NCBI RefSeq assembly: GCF_001435895.1
Contig: NZ_AZFZ01000001.1
Location: 1 to 64,000 of the forward strand
Origin: Lentilactobacillus parafarraginis DSM 18390 = JCM 14109
Lineage (GTDB): Bacteria > Bacillota > Bacilli > Lactobacillales > Lactobacillaceae
Length of the DNA stretch: 64,000 nucleotides
Reading direction: 5' to 3'
A program made the position numbers and the translations under genes. Below, piece by piece: positions 8,497 to 18,412 of this stretch. Numbering within the stretch: position 1 is the first letter of the stretch; every line of letters starts with the position of its first letter. The notes beneath the pieces were generated by a model. It ran no database searches. It had not been told where the DNA came from and saw only the letters and a program-made list of their open reading frames with translations.

Positions 8497-10734
8497 ATGC
8501 TATGCCAAAATTGCCATAAGAATCCAGCAACCATCCACCTCTACACGAACGTGAATGGCCAACGGCAAACGATTAATCTTTGCCAAAATTGCTATCAACT
8601 CCTCTCTAATAAACAACGGAATACAGGAGGTGCTCAAGATATGGCACAAGATCCATTCGGCTTTGGTGGCCTGGATGACATTTTCCGTGCAATGCAAGGC
8701 GGAAACGTTGATCCAAACCAGCAGCCACAAACCCCGCCTACTCAGCCAATGGGGCCCAATAATGGCCGTGGTAATGGGGGTCGCTCCGGCGGCAACACCC
8801 TACTCGGTCAATATGGGATTAACATGACCCAAATGGCCAAGGACGGTAAAATTGATCCGGTCATTGGTCGTGACAACGAAATCCAGCGGGTTATCGAAAT
8901 CTTAAACCGGCGGACGAAGAACAATCCGGTCCTGATTGGTGAGGCCGGCGTTGGTAAAACGGCCGTTGTTGAAGGTCTTGCTCAGGAAATTGTTTCCGGC
9001 AACGTTCCTTCAAAACTTCAAAACAAGCAAATTATCAGACTTGACGTCGTTTCACTGGTTCAGGGAACCGGAATTCGTGGTCAGTTCGAACAACGAATGC
9101 AACAACTGATTAAAGAAGTTCAGGATAATCCGGACATCATCCTCTTTATCGATGAAATTCACGAAATTGTCGGCGCCGGAAATGCTGAAGGCGGCATGGA
9201 CGCTGGTAACGTTTTGAAGCCGGCTTTGGCGCGTGGTGAGTTCCAGTTAATCGGTGCTACCACCCTCAAGGAATACCGGGACATTGAAAAAGATTCAGCT
9301 TTAGCCCGCCGGCTTCAGCCAGTCACGGTTGACGAACCCTCGCCTGAGGAATCCGTCAAGATCCTTAAGGGAATTCAGAAGCGCTACGAAGATTACCACC
9401 ACGTTAAATACACCGATGACGCCATCGAAGCAGCGGTTAAACTCTCTGATCGTTACATTCAGGATCGTTTCCTGCCAGATAAAGCCATTGATTTATTGGA
9501 TGAAGCTGGTTCGCGCAAGAATCTCACCATCAATGCGGTTGATCCGCACACGGTTGAAGAAAAGATTCAAAGCGCGGAAAAACAGAAGCAGGCTGCTCTA
9601 AAGAGTGAAGACTATGAAAAGGCCGCCTACTACCGTGATCAGGTAAACAAGCTTGAAAAGAACGCTAAATCTGACAACATTGATTCAGCCGATACGCCAG
9701 AAGTAACCGCTGAAGATATGGAAAAGATCGTTGAAGAGAAGACTGAAATTCCAGTCGGCGAACTGCAGGCTAAAGAACAGCAACAGCTTCGAAATCTTGG
9801 ACCAAACCTTGAGAAACACGTGATTGGTCAAAATGAAGCGGTTGAAAAGGTTGCCCGGGCAATTCGTCGTAACCGGGTTGGCTTCAACGGCACCGGCCGG
9901 CCAATTGGTTCATTCCTCTTCATTGGTCCTACCGGTGTTGGTAAGACCGAATTAGCTAAGCAATTAGCTTATGAGCTGTTTGGCTCGAAGGATTCCATGA
10001 TTCGCTTTGACATGTCCGAGTACATGGAGCCACATTCAGTCGCTAAATTGATCGGTTCACCGCCCGGCTACGTTGGCTACGAAGAAGCTGGTCAATTAAC
10101 TGAACAGGTTCGTCGCCACCCATACAGCTTGATTTTACTGGATGAAGTTGAGAAGGCCCATCCGGATGTGCTTCATATGTTCCTGCAAATTCTTGATGAT
10201 GGTCGCTTAACTGATAGTCAGGGACGAACGGTTTCGTTCAAAGACACGATTATCATCATGACCAGTAATGCCGGTCAGGGTGATTCGGAAGCCAACGTTG
10301 GCTTTGGGGCAGCCGCTTCCGGCAAGACCCATTCCATCATGGACAAGTTAACCAACTACTTCAAACCAGAATTGCTCAACCGATTTGATGATATCGTTGA
10401 ATTCAACCCACTCACCAAGGACAACCTGCAAAAGATTGTTTCTCTGATGATTGATGAAGTTAACGACATGCTCAAACAACAAGGACTGTTCATCAACGTG
10501 ACTGACAAGGCAAAGGCTAAGTTAGTTGATCTTGGTTACAATCCTGCAATGGGGGCTCGTCCCCTTCGGCGGGTCATTCAGGAACAAATTGAAGATAAGG
10601 TCGCTGACTTCTATCTCGATCATGAAGGTTCGGCTCGCTTAACTGCTGACGTCAATAAAGATGGAAATATCTTTATTACCACTGACAGTCAGAGTCAAAC
10701 CGCTTCCTCAACGGCTTCAGACACTAAAAAGTAA
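8497..10734 (+). CDS. clpE: ATP-dependent Clp protease ATP-binding subunit ClpE
   Basis: Class I Hsp100 ATPase that unfolds damaged proteins and feeds them to ClpP after heat or other protein stress. The start at ATG 8497 is chosen for the AAAGGAGGAAAG ribosome site and because it begins with the ClpE zinc finger (CQNCHKN...CQNCYQ, residues 3-30). Then come a Gly/Gln/Pro-rich linker, AAA+ domain 1 (Walker A GEAGVGKT, Walker B ILFIDE), a UVR-like segment near residue 370, and AAA+ domain 2 ([15 protein letters not shown]). The length of 745 residues is normal. The CtsR-type box upstream fits heat-shock control. Confidence 0.96.
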   Translation: MLCQNCHKNPATIHLYTNVNGQRQTINLCQNCYQLLSNKQRNTGGAQDMAQDPFGFGGLDDIFRAMQGGNVDPNQQPQTPPTQPMGPNNGRGNGGRSGGNTLLGQYGINMTQMAKDGKIDPVIGRDNEIQRVIEILNRRTKNNPVLIGEAGVGKTAVVEGLAQEIVSGNVPSKLQNKQIIRLDVVSLVQGTGIRGQFEQRMQQLIKEVQDNPDIILFIDEIHEIVGAGNAEGGMDAGNVLKPALARGEFQLIGATTLKEYRDIEKDSALARRLQPVTVDEPSPEESVKILKGIQKRYEDYHHVKYTDDAIEAAVKLSDRYIQDRFLPDKAIDLLDEAGSRKNLTINAVDPHTVEEKIQSAEKQKQAALKSEDYEKAAYYRDQVNKLEKNAKSDNIDSADTPEVTAEDMEKIVEEKTEIPVGELQAKEQQQLRNLGPNLEKHVIGQNEAVEKVARAIRRNRVGFNGTGRPIGSFLFIGPTGVGKTELAKQLAYELFGSKDSMIRFDMSEYMEPHSVAKLIGSPPGYVGYEEAGQLTEQVRRHPYSLILLDEVEKAHPDVLHMFLQILDDGRLTDSQGRTVSFKDTIIIMTSNAGQGDSEANVGFGAAASGKTHSIMDKLTNYFKPELLNRFDDIVEFNPLTKDNLQKIVSLMIDEVNDMLKQQGLFINVTDKAKAKLVDLGYNPAMGARPLRRVIQEQIEDKVADFYLDHEGSARLTADVNKDGNIFITTDSQSQTASSTASDTKK

Positions 10735-10740
10735 GTAAAA

Positions 10741-10777
10741 TTATCAAAAAAAGACGGACTACGGTTCGCCTTTTTTA
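10741..10777 (+). terminator. Probable terminator after clpE
   Basis: GACGGA and TTCGCC can pair with one mismatch and one wobble across a 6-base loop, and TTTTTT follows. The stem is imperfect, but the place and the T run fit a terminator. Confidence 0.5.
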
Positions 10778-10853
10778 ATACATACAATCGCCCAGCTCAT
10801 TTTTTAAAAAAATTATCAAAAACGGCTCCGAAGCTTTTCCGGTCAGCGGGCTA

Positions 10854-10862
10854 TGATATAAT
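10854..10862 (+). promoter_or_regulatory. Extended -10 promoter of the MucBP-domain gene
   Basis: TGATATAAT is an extended -10 element (TG-N-TATAAT) 34 bases before the start codon. The -35 region is weak, as is common with this promoter type. Confidence 0.55.
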
Positions 10863-10895
10863 TTTCTGTAGGACGTTTCCTGGGGGCAAATTGAC

Positions 10896-12020
10896 ATGAC
10901 ACTATTGAGTTGGATAAAAAAACAACTAAACATCATTACACCGAGTATCCATCCAGCCGAACACCGGCGCCACGCTCGCCACATGGATTACCATCGCAAA
11001 AAACGGGTAAAATTCACCGAGCCAAATTCGGCTTCAAAACCTGAGGCGCCCACTAAGCCTCAGCCCGATACCCAAAACCAAAACGATGAGCTCAATGGTG
11101 AGAGGCCCACTGCGGCAGCGAAACAGGCCACCAGCGGCCCCGCAGCCAATTCACGGGTCATCTTCAGCTACCTAGACGAAGACGATGCCCCAATTGGTCA
11201 ATCCGACATTTTAAACGGGGTTGCCGGCGAACCAATTCATTTCAAAATTCCGGATTTTTCCGACTACTACCTCACCGCGATTGACAACTTTACGGCGACC
11301 TTTGACTCTCAGGATCAGGAAATCACCCTTCACTTTGCCCGAAAAGAGGGCTTACCTGTGATGGTTTACACCATGGACACCGATACCCGCACCATTTTAC
11401 AGTCGGTGCAACTGCTGTCGGGAAAACTTGGAAAACACTATTCGGTAACGGCTCCAGAAATTGACGGCTATCGGTTAACCAGCAGTGCTGGTCAGACATA
11501 TGGCAACTTCGACAATCAAACTCACGGTATTGTTTTTTACTATCGAAAATCCAACTGGCGGGTTGTCCAACCAGTGACCTATTACGTTAAGTTAACCGCC
11601 AATCACCAAGTCTTTGGCGATCCGGGCGGTCAAGCACTGCGCACAGGCCTTCCGGCAAACGTGATTATTAAAATCTTTGCCCGCATTGACACAACTGATG
11701 ATGTTAGCTGGTTGAATATTGGCGGTTCCGAATGGATTTTAAATGCCAACTTGGAACCCAGTGATTTACCGAGTTACGCGCTGGTTGCCGACATTACCAA
11801 AACATCACGAAACCCCGTCCGGCTGGCGGGCACCATTTCATTTGTGCCCGGAAAATCGATTGCCCTCTTCGATCAGCCATATGGCAATCAAGTCGGTTCT
11901 TTAGCGGACGGCAGTCGCGTGTCAATTTCGGCGACGATTGTGGACGATCAGGACTTAATTTGGTACGAGCTGGCGGATCATCGCATTGTTCCCCAACGAT
12001 ATCTGAAAATTGATCAATAA
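10896..12020 (+). CDS. MucBP-domain protein without visible signal peptide or cell-wall anchor
   Basis: A 374-residue protein. After a basic, His/Arg-rich N terminus (residues 1-40) and a polar Pro/Gln-rich linker (to about 85) come two MucBP-like repeats: near 90-148, and near 152-212 (VMVYTMDTDT ... FYYRKS). The C-terminal 150 residues look like two SH3-like or SLAP-like wall-binding modules (YYVKLTANHQVF..., and a tail ending in RYLKIDQ). MucBP domains belong to exported mucus-binding proteins, yet I see no hydrophobic signal sequence, no LPxTG motif and no membrane span. It may use the basic N terminus or an unknown route, or the start may be wrong; another Met lies at 10984, but it does not add a signal. 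It is monocistronic after clpE. Confidence 0.75.
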   Translation: MTLLSWIKKQLNIITPSIHPAEHRRHARHMDYHRKKRVKFTEPNSASKPEAPTKPQPDTQNQNDELNGERPTAAAKQATSGPAANSRVIFSYLDEDDAPIGQSDILNGVAGEPIHFKIPDFSDYYLTAIDNFTATFDSQDQEITLHFARKEGLPVMVYTMDTDTRTILQSVQLLSGKLGKHYSVTAPEIDGYRLTSSAGQTYGNFDNQTHGIVFYYRKSNWRVVQPVTYYVKLTANHQVFGDPGGQALRTGLPANVIIKIFARIDTTDDVSWLNIGGSEWILNANLEPSDLPSYALVADITKTSRNPVRLAGTISFVPGKSIALFDQPYGNQVGSLADGSRVSISATIVDDQDLIWYELADHRIVPQRYLKIDQ

Positions 12021-12062
12021 GGGGAAAAATCGATTTCAAATACCTATGATCCCCGTGACTAC

Positions 12063-12091
12063 CCGCCGGCATTGTTATTAGCTGGCGGGTC
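12063..12091 (+). terminator. GC-rich hairpin after the MucBP-domain gene
   Basis: ACCCGCCGGC and GCTGGCGGGT form a 10-bp stem with one G-U pair and a 9-base loop, about 40 bases after the stop. The T run that normally follows is missing, so termination is plausible but not certain. Confidence 0.45.
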
Positions 12092-12156
12092 TCATCGGAT
12101 GGCAAACCGTCCACACGTTATCTTCTAAAGCCCCCAATAAACTGGCAGAAAATTGA

Positions 12157-12206
12157 AAGTGCCCACCAATGCTTAGACAAGTCAGTCTAATCATTGGTGG
12201 GCACTT
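12157..12206. repeat. Long perfect palindrome between convergent genes
   Basis: Arms of 15 bp (AAGTGCCCACCAATG and its exact complement) enclose a second 6-bp palindrome (TTAGAC / GTCTAA). In total 21 of about 25 pairs are perfect. It lies between the stops of the MucBP gene and pepD. T-rich bases flank it on both sides, so it may work as a bidirectional terminator. The length is more than a terminator needs. Confidence 0.7.
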
Positions 12207-12224
12207 CGTTTTATCGTTGGTTTT

Positions 12225-13652
12225 TTATAGATTTTTATCCATGTTAAACGTTAACTTTGAGAGATTGAGTGACTTTTCAAAAAGGGTGTGAATCATGTGC
12301 TCAGTGGCAATCCGCATCATTTTAACCATTTGATGATTTTGCTCAGTCAAATAGTTGGATAATTCAGTCCCTGAAAGGCCAGCAGCCTCATCGATGGTTT
12401 CTTGAACATGTCGGCGTAGCTTTTCCTTAGAATCAGTCAAGAAATCAACATCGTCTTGAATCAGCTCCGAATAGTGGGCCTCAACCAAGACAGACAATTT
12501 CCGATACATCCAGTACGCACTCTTGTCATCACAGTGAACCGGAGTGTTTTCGTAACTCTCATCAGTCCGGTCAGAATTAGCAAAGAATGGGACGTATGGT
12601 GAAAATGCGGGAACACCGAAGTTCAACCACATAATCGCACTACAATCCGTATCCACGTCGTTTCTGATCTGCAAAACGTGGGAATTTTGAGTTCGGTTCA
12701 TTGAGATCGGGCGAAAGAGGGTCTTAGTTTCTTCATTTCCCCGACTCAACGGATCGTATTCGGTCTCATTGTAGTGAGAACTTAAAATATACTCAACATC
12801 TTCAACGCTGATCTTTTTGTCAGTTCGGCAAATGAAGGGCAGGTCGGACGATGTCGGTGACTGGGCAATTTCCGGATTGAGATAACGTTGGCCAAACCAA
12901 ACGCGTGGCGTGTTGTAATGACGATCCTTTTCGTTATCGGTTCCAAATATCCGCCGGAAATTAAATCCTTTGTGATTGGTGTTAAGATGATATTTTTCAA
13001 CAAACGCCTGGATACCGTCAGAATACATAAAGTTATCCGGATCATCAAAGTCAACCTGTTGAATCGCAACTTGATTGGCAGCAATTGCGTAAGCATCGTC
13101 AGGAATTCGCTGGGCAACCCAGTGATGGCCAGTCACAATTTCCATGTACCAAACTTCATCCTTGTCACTAAAGAGCACCCCATTACCCTCAGGGGAACCA
13201 TACTGCTTAATTAATTTACCGAGGTACTGAACGCCATCACGCGCGGAGTCAATGTACGGCAGAACCATCGATTGTAATGAGTCTTCGGCAAGCCCGTCAA
13301 CAACCAGCGGATCATATGCCAGCGCCCGTTCATTCCCGTAGACACTCTCGGTCGCACTCATGGCAACGTTTTTCTCGTTAAAGCCACTTTCAGCGTATAC
13401 GCCCTCCTTGTCAACCTCAACGTTGGGGGTCAGTGAATAGCGGTAGCCGCTGGTCGGCAATGGCGCCGTGAACCCATTTTGATTGGATTTCCAAGTTTCG
13501 TGCCGGTCAGAAACCGCTGGGTTCACATAAAAGCGCTGCGGGGTTAACGGGAGAAATGTGTCGTCATTTCTGGCGATCATGGTCGATCCGTCAATCGATG
13601 CTTTCTTTCCTACCAATACCGTTGTACAAGCTGATAAATGCTTTGATGCCAT
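12225..13652 (-). CDS. pepD: C69 family dipeptidase PepD
   Basis: Cytoplasmic N-terminal-nucleophile peptidase that splits a broad range of dipeptides and feeds amino acid recycling. The catalytic Cys is residue 8, in SACTTVLVGKKASIDGS, followed by MIARNDD, the classic lactobacillar PepD start. The 475-residue length is normal. Seven residues before the Cys may be removed to expose the nucleophile. It starts 22 bases after the prfC stop, so the two may share a transcript. A large palindrome follows it. Other PepD paralogues are common in this family of organisms, so the exact paralogue name is open. Confidence 0.92.
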   Translation of the reverse strand: MASKHLSACTTVLVGKKASIDGSTMIARNDDTFLPLTPQRFYVNPAVSDRHETWKSNQNGFTAPLPTSGYRYSLTPNVEVDKEGVYAESGFNEKNVAMSATESVYGNERALAYDPLVVDGLAEDSLQSMVLPYIDSARDGVQYLGKLIKQYGSPEGNGVLFSDKDEVWYMEIVTGHHWVAQRIPDDAYAIAANQVAIQQVDFDDPDNFMYSDGIQAFVEKYHLNTNHKGFNFRRIFGTDNEKDRHYNTPRVWFGQRYLNPEIAQSPTSSDLPFICRTDKKISVEDVEYILSSHYNETEYDPLSRGNEETKTLFRPISMNRTQNSHVLQIRNDVDTDCSAIMWLNFGVPAFSPYVPFFANSDRTDESYENTPVHCDDKSAYWMYRKLSVLVEAHYSELIQDDVDFLTDSKEKLRRHVQETIDEAAGLSGTELSNYLTEQNHQMVKMMRIATEHMIHTLFEKSLNLSKLTFNMDKNL

Positions 13653-13674
13653 TAAGAATCGCTTCTTTCAAAAA

Positions 13675-15249
13675 TTATAGTTTAGCCGTTAATTCAACGT
13701 CGGGATACTTATCTTTGAACCAACGCATTGCAAATTGATTTTCAAATAAGAAGAGTGGCTGACCCGCCCGATCTTTGACCAGCAGGTTTCTCGATGAGGC
13801 CATTCTTGGATCCAACTGATCAGGATTAACCCAGCGGGCAATTTTGTGCCCCAGTGGTTCCATGTTAACGTCGGAATTATATTCGTTTTTCATCCGGAAT
13901 TGGAACACTTCAAACTGCAGTTGGCCAACGGCCCCAAGCACGTAATCATTCGTGGTCGTTGACTTGTACAGCTGAACCGCTCCTTCTTGGACCAACTGGT
14001 TAATTCCCTTATGAAACGACTTTTGCTTCATCACGTTCTTCGCAGAAACCCGCACAAAAAGCTCGGGAGTAAATTGCGGGAGCTTCTCAAATTCAACCGG
14101 AGATTTCCCGGTATAAATCGTATCGCCGATCTGAAAGTTGCCAGTATCGTACAGCCCAATAATATCGCCGGCAACGGCGGTATTGACATTTTCCCGAGTA
14201 TTGGCCATAAATTCAGTCACATTGGATAAACGTAACTTTTTGCCGGTCCGAAACAGGTTAACGTCCATTCCCTTCTCAAACTCACCGGAACAGATTCGCA
14301 CGAACGCAATCCGATCCCGATGGTTGGGGTTCATATTCGCCTGAATTTTGAACACAAATCCAGAAAATTGCTGAGCATCGGGAGCAATCACGTTGCCCTC
14401 CTGAGTTTTGTGGGCGCTTGGCGCTGGCGCATATTTAAGATAGGCATCGAAGAAAGTCTTCACCCCAAAGTTAACTAGGGCTGAGCCAAAGAACACTGGG
14501 GTTAAATCCCCAGTCGCGATCTTTGCTTCATCAAATTTATTGCCCGCCATATCTAATAAATCAACGCTATCCTTGGTTTCCTTGAACTGGTCATCTTCGG
14601 CTAATTCCGGATTATCTACTGGATTATTGTCATCATCCAGGGCAACCATTTTGCTTTTCTGCTCATGGGTATAAAGTTCAACGCGGTGATTATACCGATC
14701 AAAGATTCCCTCAAGTGTCTTGCCCATTCCAATTGGCCAGTTCATGGGGTAAGCTTGGACCCCCAAAACCGTTTCCAATTCGTCAATGAGATCCATTGGG
14801 TCACGGCCATCCCGATCCAGTTTATTCATAAAGGTAAAGATCGGGATCCCCCGCATCTTACAAATTTGAAATAATTTTTTCGTTTGCGGCTCAATTCCCT
14901 TTGCGGAATCGATTACCATGACAGCTGAATCAACAGCCATCAACGTTCGATAAGTATCTTCTGAAAAATCCGCATGTCCAGGGGTATCCAGGATGTTAAT
15001 CCGTTTACCACCGTAGTCGAACTGCATCACAGAGCTGGTAACTGAGATGCCCCGCTTCTGTTCAATTTCCATCCAGTCTGACTTGGCAAAGTTACCGGTC
15101 TTTCTGGCCTTAACGGTTCCGGCTTGACGAACCACCCCGCCAAACAACAGCAGCTGCTCGGTAATCGTCGTCTTTCCGGCATCCGGATGGGAGATGATCG
15201 CAAAGGTCCGCCGCGTGTTGTCCCTGGTTTGTAATGTTTGATTACTCAT
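13675..15249 (-). CDS. prfC: Peptide chain release factor 3
   Basis: Translational GTPase that removes RF1/RF2 from the ribosome after peptide release. The 524-residue protein shows G1 ([13 protein letters not shown] near residue 20), G3 ([14 protein letters not shown] near 90), G4 ([10 protein letters not shown] near 145) and the RF3-type C-terminal domains ([19 protein letters not shown]). AGGAAGG precedes the ATG. It lies downstream of the teichoic acid genes, from which a terminator separates it. Confidence 0.95.
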   Translation of the reverse strand: MSNQTLQTRDNTRRTFAIISHPDAGKTTITEQLLLFGGVVRQAGTVKARKTGNFAKSDWMEIEQKRGISVTSSVMQFDYGGKRINILDTPGHADFSEDTYRTLMAVDSAVMVIDSAKGIEPQTKKLFQICKMRGIPIFTFMNKLDRDGRDPMDLIDELETVLGVQAYPMNWPIGMGKTLEGIFDRYNHRVELYTHEQKSKMVALDDDNNPVDNPELAEDDQFKETKDSVDLLDMAGNKFDEAKIATGDLTPVFFGSALVNFGVKTFFDAYLKYAPAPSAHKTQEGNVIAPDAQQFSGFVFKIQANMNPNHRDRIAFVRICSGEFEKGMDVNLFRTGKKLRLSNVTEFMANTRENVNTAVAGDIIGLYDTGNFQIGDTIYTGKSPVEFEKLPQFTPELFVRVSAKNVMKQKSFHKGINQLVQEGAVQLYKSTTTNDYVLGAVGQLQFEVFQFRMKNEYNSDVNMEPLGHKIARWVNPDQLDPRMASSRNLLVKDRAGQPLFLFENQFAMRWFKDKYPDVELTAKL

Positions 15250-15311
15250 GTTGCCTTCCTTTCAAGCGTAAAATAACTCATTAAGTTTAACACAGTTCAG
15301 TTCGAAAAAGT

Positions 15312-15342
15312 GGCTGAGACAAACCGATATCCTGTCTCAGCC
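15312..15342 (-). terminator. Terminator after the tag genes
   Basis: A perfect 10-bp stem (GGCTGAGACA / TGTCTCAGCC) with an 11-base loop, followed by ACTTTTTC on the minus strand. It lies about 105 bases after the TagF-like gene and before prfC. Confidence 0.7.
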
Positions 15343-15447
15343 CTTTCGCATCTGTCCGAATCTTCTATGACAAAACGGGCGACTAAAAGCAACTTCCTGC
15401 CGGATAAATAACTCGCTTTTTGTCTCACGCGCTTCAAAGAAAGTTGA

Positions 15448-17472
15448 TTAAACGCCACTTTCAATTTGATGCATGACATAATTAACAACCTTTAGCGAAC
15501 TCAACCCATCGTTGATCGCGCAGAACCGGTTATAGAAGTTCATAAACCGCTGGTTGGCGCTCATATCGGAATGCCCCAGGGCGTGGTGAATTTCTGCCAG
15601 CAACTCTTCGGAGTTATGGGCGATTTTGCCCGGTAAATCTCGTTCGTAATTAAGGTAAAAGCCCCGTAATTCTTCCTTATACAGATGGTAATCGTAAGGA
15701 TAGAACAGAATTGGCCGTTTCAAATACGCATAGTCGAAGAAGACTGACGAGTAATCAGTGATCAAAAGGTCTGACACCAGGTACAGGTCACTGATATTTG
15801 GATAGTTTGAAAAGTCATAAACAAAGTCCGAATAGTCCGAAATATCCAAGGCGTTGGAAATCAGATAGTGCATTCGTAGAATTAAGACGGTGTCCTCACC
15901 AAACGACTTGCGAAAATCATCGAGACTAAACGGCAACTCAAAGGTGTACTTCCCCTTCTCGGCAAACTGATTATCCCGGTAGGTTGGCGCGTACATGACC
16001 ACTTTCTTGTCCAGCGGAATTCCAAGCTGGTTCTTGATTGCCGTAATATCATCGGGAGCCGTATTGATAAGCTCGTCATTTCGTGGATAACCAATCTTCA
16101 GGATCTGATTGTTAAACCCGAATGCCGACCGGAAAATTTGGGTGGAATAATCGTTAGGTGATACCAACGCGTCCCATCGGTTGGCTTCCTTAACGAAGTT
16201 ACGATGATACTTAGCCGTTGTTGTTCCTGGCATTGAAACGTTTTCAATGTCCAGGCCCAGCTTCTTGAGCGGCGTTCCGTGCCAGGTCTGAATATAGGTT
16301 ACATAACTGGGCTTCTTAACCCATGACGGGAAGCGGGCGTTACTGATCCAAAACTGGGATTTTTCCAGAACCCGCACCCATTTATTGGTCCGCCGAATCA
16401 CGTAGCTAATCTGATTCTGTTTACAAAAGGCTTTCTGCGAACGATCGATTGACCAAACCATCCGGATTCCCGGATAGAGCGTTTTAAATAACTGGTAAAT
16501 GGCGTAGGGGCTGTCACTGACCTGCCGACCGCCAAAACTTTCAAAAATAATGGTGGTATTCTCATAGGGTGAATGCCCAGATTTGAAGAGGAATCGCATT
16601 CTGGCTAAGTTCAGCTTATCCTGAACCATTCGGCAGACATCCAGGACACCGTGGGCTTTTCCACCGGCAGCGGCAACTTTTTGCAGCAGCGATGCGCCCT
16701 GGAACTCCTTAACAAGAATGCCATTGTCAAACCGCTTCTCAATGGTGATCACCCGGTTATTCGGTAAGTCGGCTTCAACCGACTGGCCAGCCAGTGATTT
16801 GGAAATGATCATCCGTTGGAGAATCTGCCGATCATTTAATGTGTACTCCACAAAGAGTTCGCCGACAGAATCCTTGGGAATATCGGTTAGCGGGATCGCA
16901 ACTTTGAACATCCCCGCAAACATAGTTTGAGAAACCGGATAATCCAACTTGCCATCGTTAACCCGATTCTTCAGAATAATCCGCTGGTCTTTAATCGGGG
17001 TTCCGTTAATCTTGTTATAACCCGTAATTTCCAAATCGGTATCGGTCAAGTTAACCGAGTTAATCATGAAGTCCTGATCGGATTGGTGGGTGCGAATGTT
17101 AAACAACGCCATCCCCGCCGCATCACTGTTGAACTGGTAGTAACTCGTTAATTCAAGCTGGTGGCGATCACTTAAATATTCACTTTCAACCTGAATCACA
17201 TTTTTTTGATCGGTCGCGTTATCCACTAAGAAAATCTGCCATTCAAACTCCGTCTGATCAGCGGCTTCAAAGTGAAAATCCTGGGCGTTGATTTTAACCC
17301 GGATAATGTTGTGGTTGAGCAGCTTCGTAATCGGCTTCATTACCGAAGCCAAACTATTCTTTTCAACAAACAGCATGTATGCGTGTTCTAAAGAGCTGGT
17401 GACGTCCAGTAACTCAAATTCTAAAACTTGGGTGCCCCTTTTTTGATGGACTCCCGACAATATCGCTCGCAA
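15448..17472 (-). CDS. tagF: CDP-glycerol glycerophosphotransferase, TagF-like wall teichoic acid polymerase
   Basis: Membrane-associated enzyme that adds glycerol-phosphate from CDP-glycerol to the growing wall teichoic acid chain. Of 674 residues, the first 250 form a beta-rich N-terminal region. The catalytic GT-B domain follows, with QTWHGTPLKKLG near residue 390 and TDYSSVFFDYAYLKRP near 575, both family hallmarks. The start is TTG at 17472, read from AAGGGG nine bases upstream; no ATG fits. It is third after tagD and an unusual 282-residue gene. Whether it primes or polymerises cannot be told from sequence alone. Confidence 0.88.
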   Translation of the reverse strand: MRAILSGVHQKRGTQVLEFELLDVTSSLEHAYMLFVEKNSLASVMKPITKLLNHNIIRVKINAQDFHFEAADQTEFEWQIFLVDNATDQKNVIQVESEYLSDRHQLELTSYYQFNSDAAGMALFNIRTHQSDQDFMINSVNLTDTDLEITGYNKINGTPIKDQRIILKNRVNDGKLDYPVSQTMFAGMFKVAIPLTDIPKDSVGELFVEYTLNDRQILQRMIISKSLAGQSVEADLPNNRVITIEKRFDNGILVKEFQGASLLQKVAAAGGKAHGVLDVCRMVQDKLNLARMRFLFKSGHSPYENTTIIFESFGGRQVSDSPYAIYQLFKTLYPGIRMVWSIDRSQKAFCKQNQISYVIRRTNKWVRVLEKSQFWISNARFPSWVKKPSYVTYIQTWHGTPLKKLGLDIENVSMPGTTTAKYHRNFVKEANRWDALVSPNDYSTQIFRSAFGFNNQILKIGYPRNDELINTAPDDITAIKNQLGIPLDKKVVMYAPTYRDNQFAEKGKYTFELPFSLDDFRKSFGEDTVLILRMHYLISNALDISDYSDFVYDFSNYPNISDLYLVSDLLITDYSSVFFDYAYLKRPILFYPYDYHLYKEELRGFYLNYERDLPGKIAHNSEELLAEIHHALGHSDMSANQRFMNFYNRFCAINDGLSSLKVVNYVMHQIESGV

Positions 17473-17485
17473 TTTTTACGTCCCC

Positions 17486-18334
17486 TTAATAGTTAAAGAT
17501 TTGTTTTCCAGGCAGATACTTGGATGCATCGATCATATTATTAATATCCAGATAAATTCTGGCATCATCCGTATTTAAATTCGCCAACACTTGATGATAG
17601 AAAGCATTGATGTCGTCATAGCGGTGATAGTCACTATATGATGTCGCCTTGGTCACCGTTAGCTGGCCCTTTGCTTCGTAATGGGTCAACGGATCCTCCT
17701 TGCTATTTTTTTCAATTTCGGAGAGTCCCGCCGGAACCGGGATCAATGAGGTATCAGCCACCCCGTAATTGACTTTTTGAGGGATCACATAGTTGGTGAA
17801 GCGAAAAACCAGTTCAGACTTGGCATTCAGCAGCAAGCTTTCAACTAATTCATCATCCTGACATTTTTCAATGCCGGTCAGCTGGTCCTGCGAATTATAA
17901 TTATTAATTTGGCGAATGCGACTGTTATCATCAAAGAAAATGGTATGTAACCGACTGCCCTGTTCATCAAAGAGGGCTTCGGCAACGATATTACCATCGG
18001 TGTTGACGTATCGGGTCACCTTATTCTTACCAGAATGCGTTTCATACGGGGTCAGCTTGGCTAAATCCGGCTTGAGCACCTCAGTTTCCTTCAACGGAAT
18101 GCCGGTGTGGTTTGCATAGACGTCTGCCAGTGTGATCATTCGAATCCCGGTTAAATGTTCCCGCGTTTGAATGTCAGTGAATTCCCACTGGGCCTGCCAT
18201 ACTTCATCGAAGTTAATCATTGCAAACAAAATTGCAATTTCAAACTTGTCATTAATCAAACTCAATAATTGCTTTAAAAAAGTTGGCTTTCTGATCCCCT
18301 GAATGGTGGTCACCAAGAAAATTGCCCGTTTCAT
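17486..18334 (-). CDS. Unassigned protein in the teichoic acid operon, like the N-terminal domain of TagE/GtfA glucosyltransferases
   Basis: A 282-residue soluble protein with no signal or membrane segment. The start at ATG 18334 has a GAGGAGG ribosome site; the longer frame from 18370 would begin inside the upstream terminator. The middle (residues 105-165) has repeated strands of the type TRYVNTDGN..., LFDEQGSR..., FFDDNSR. These resemble the accessory N-terminal domain (DUF1975-like) of poly(glycerol-phosphate) glucosyltransferases and the accessory Sec glycosyltransferase. No GT4 catalytic half follows: the stop is 13 bases before the tagF-like start. It may modulate or prime wall teichoic acid glycosylation. 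Function is unknown and the family resemblance is by eye only. Confidence 0.6.
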   Translation of the reverse strand: MKRAIFLVTTIQGIRKPTFLKQLLSLINDKFEIAILFAMINFDEVWQAQWEFTDIQTREHLTGIRMITLADVYANHTGIPLKETEVLKPDLAKLTPYETHSGKNKVTRYVNTDGNIVAEALFDEQGSRLHTIFFDDNSRIRQINNYNSQDQLTGIEKCQDDELVESLLLNAKSELVFRFTNYVIPQKVNYGVADTSLIPVPAGLSEIEKNSKEDPLTHYEAKGQLTVTKATSYSDYHRYDDINAFYHQVLANLNTDDARIYLDINNMIDASKYLPGKQIFNY

Positions 18335-18352
18335 TATTATCCTCCTCATACT

Positions 18353-18399
18353 AAAAGGGGGCTGGTGCAAAACACCTTGTTTTGCGAACAGCCTCTTTT
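18353..18399 (-). terminator. Terminator-like hairpin between tagD and the next gene
   Basis: On the minus strand AAAAGAGGCTG pairs with CAGCCCCCTTTT with one bulge, with an inner perfect GCAAAAC/GTTTTGC stem, and TTTT closes the element. It sits inside the tag cluster, so it may partly end the tagD transcript or set different levels. Confidence 0.6.
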
Positions 18400-18412
18400 C
18401 GGTTTCGTCAAT

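Noticed and set aside
15297-15488. 63-codon minus-strand frame after the TagF-like gene
   Set aside because: It overlaps the end of the TagF-like gene and the terminator hairpin and has no family pattern.
16232-16248. cre-like inverted repeat TTGAAACGTTTTCAA
   Set aside because: It is one base shorter than a proper cre site and lies deep inside the TagF-like coding sequence, far from any promoter.
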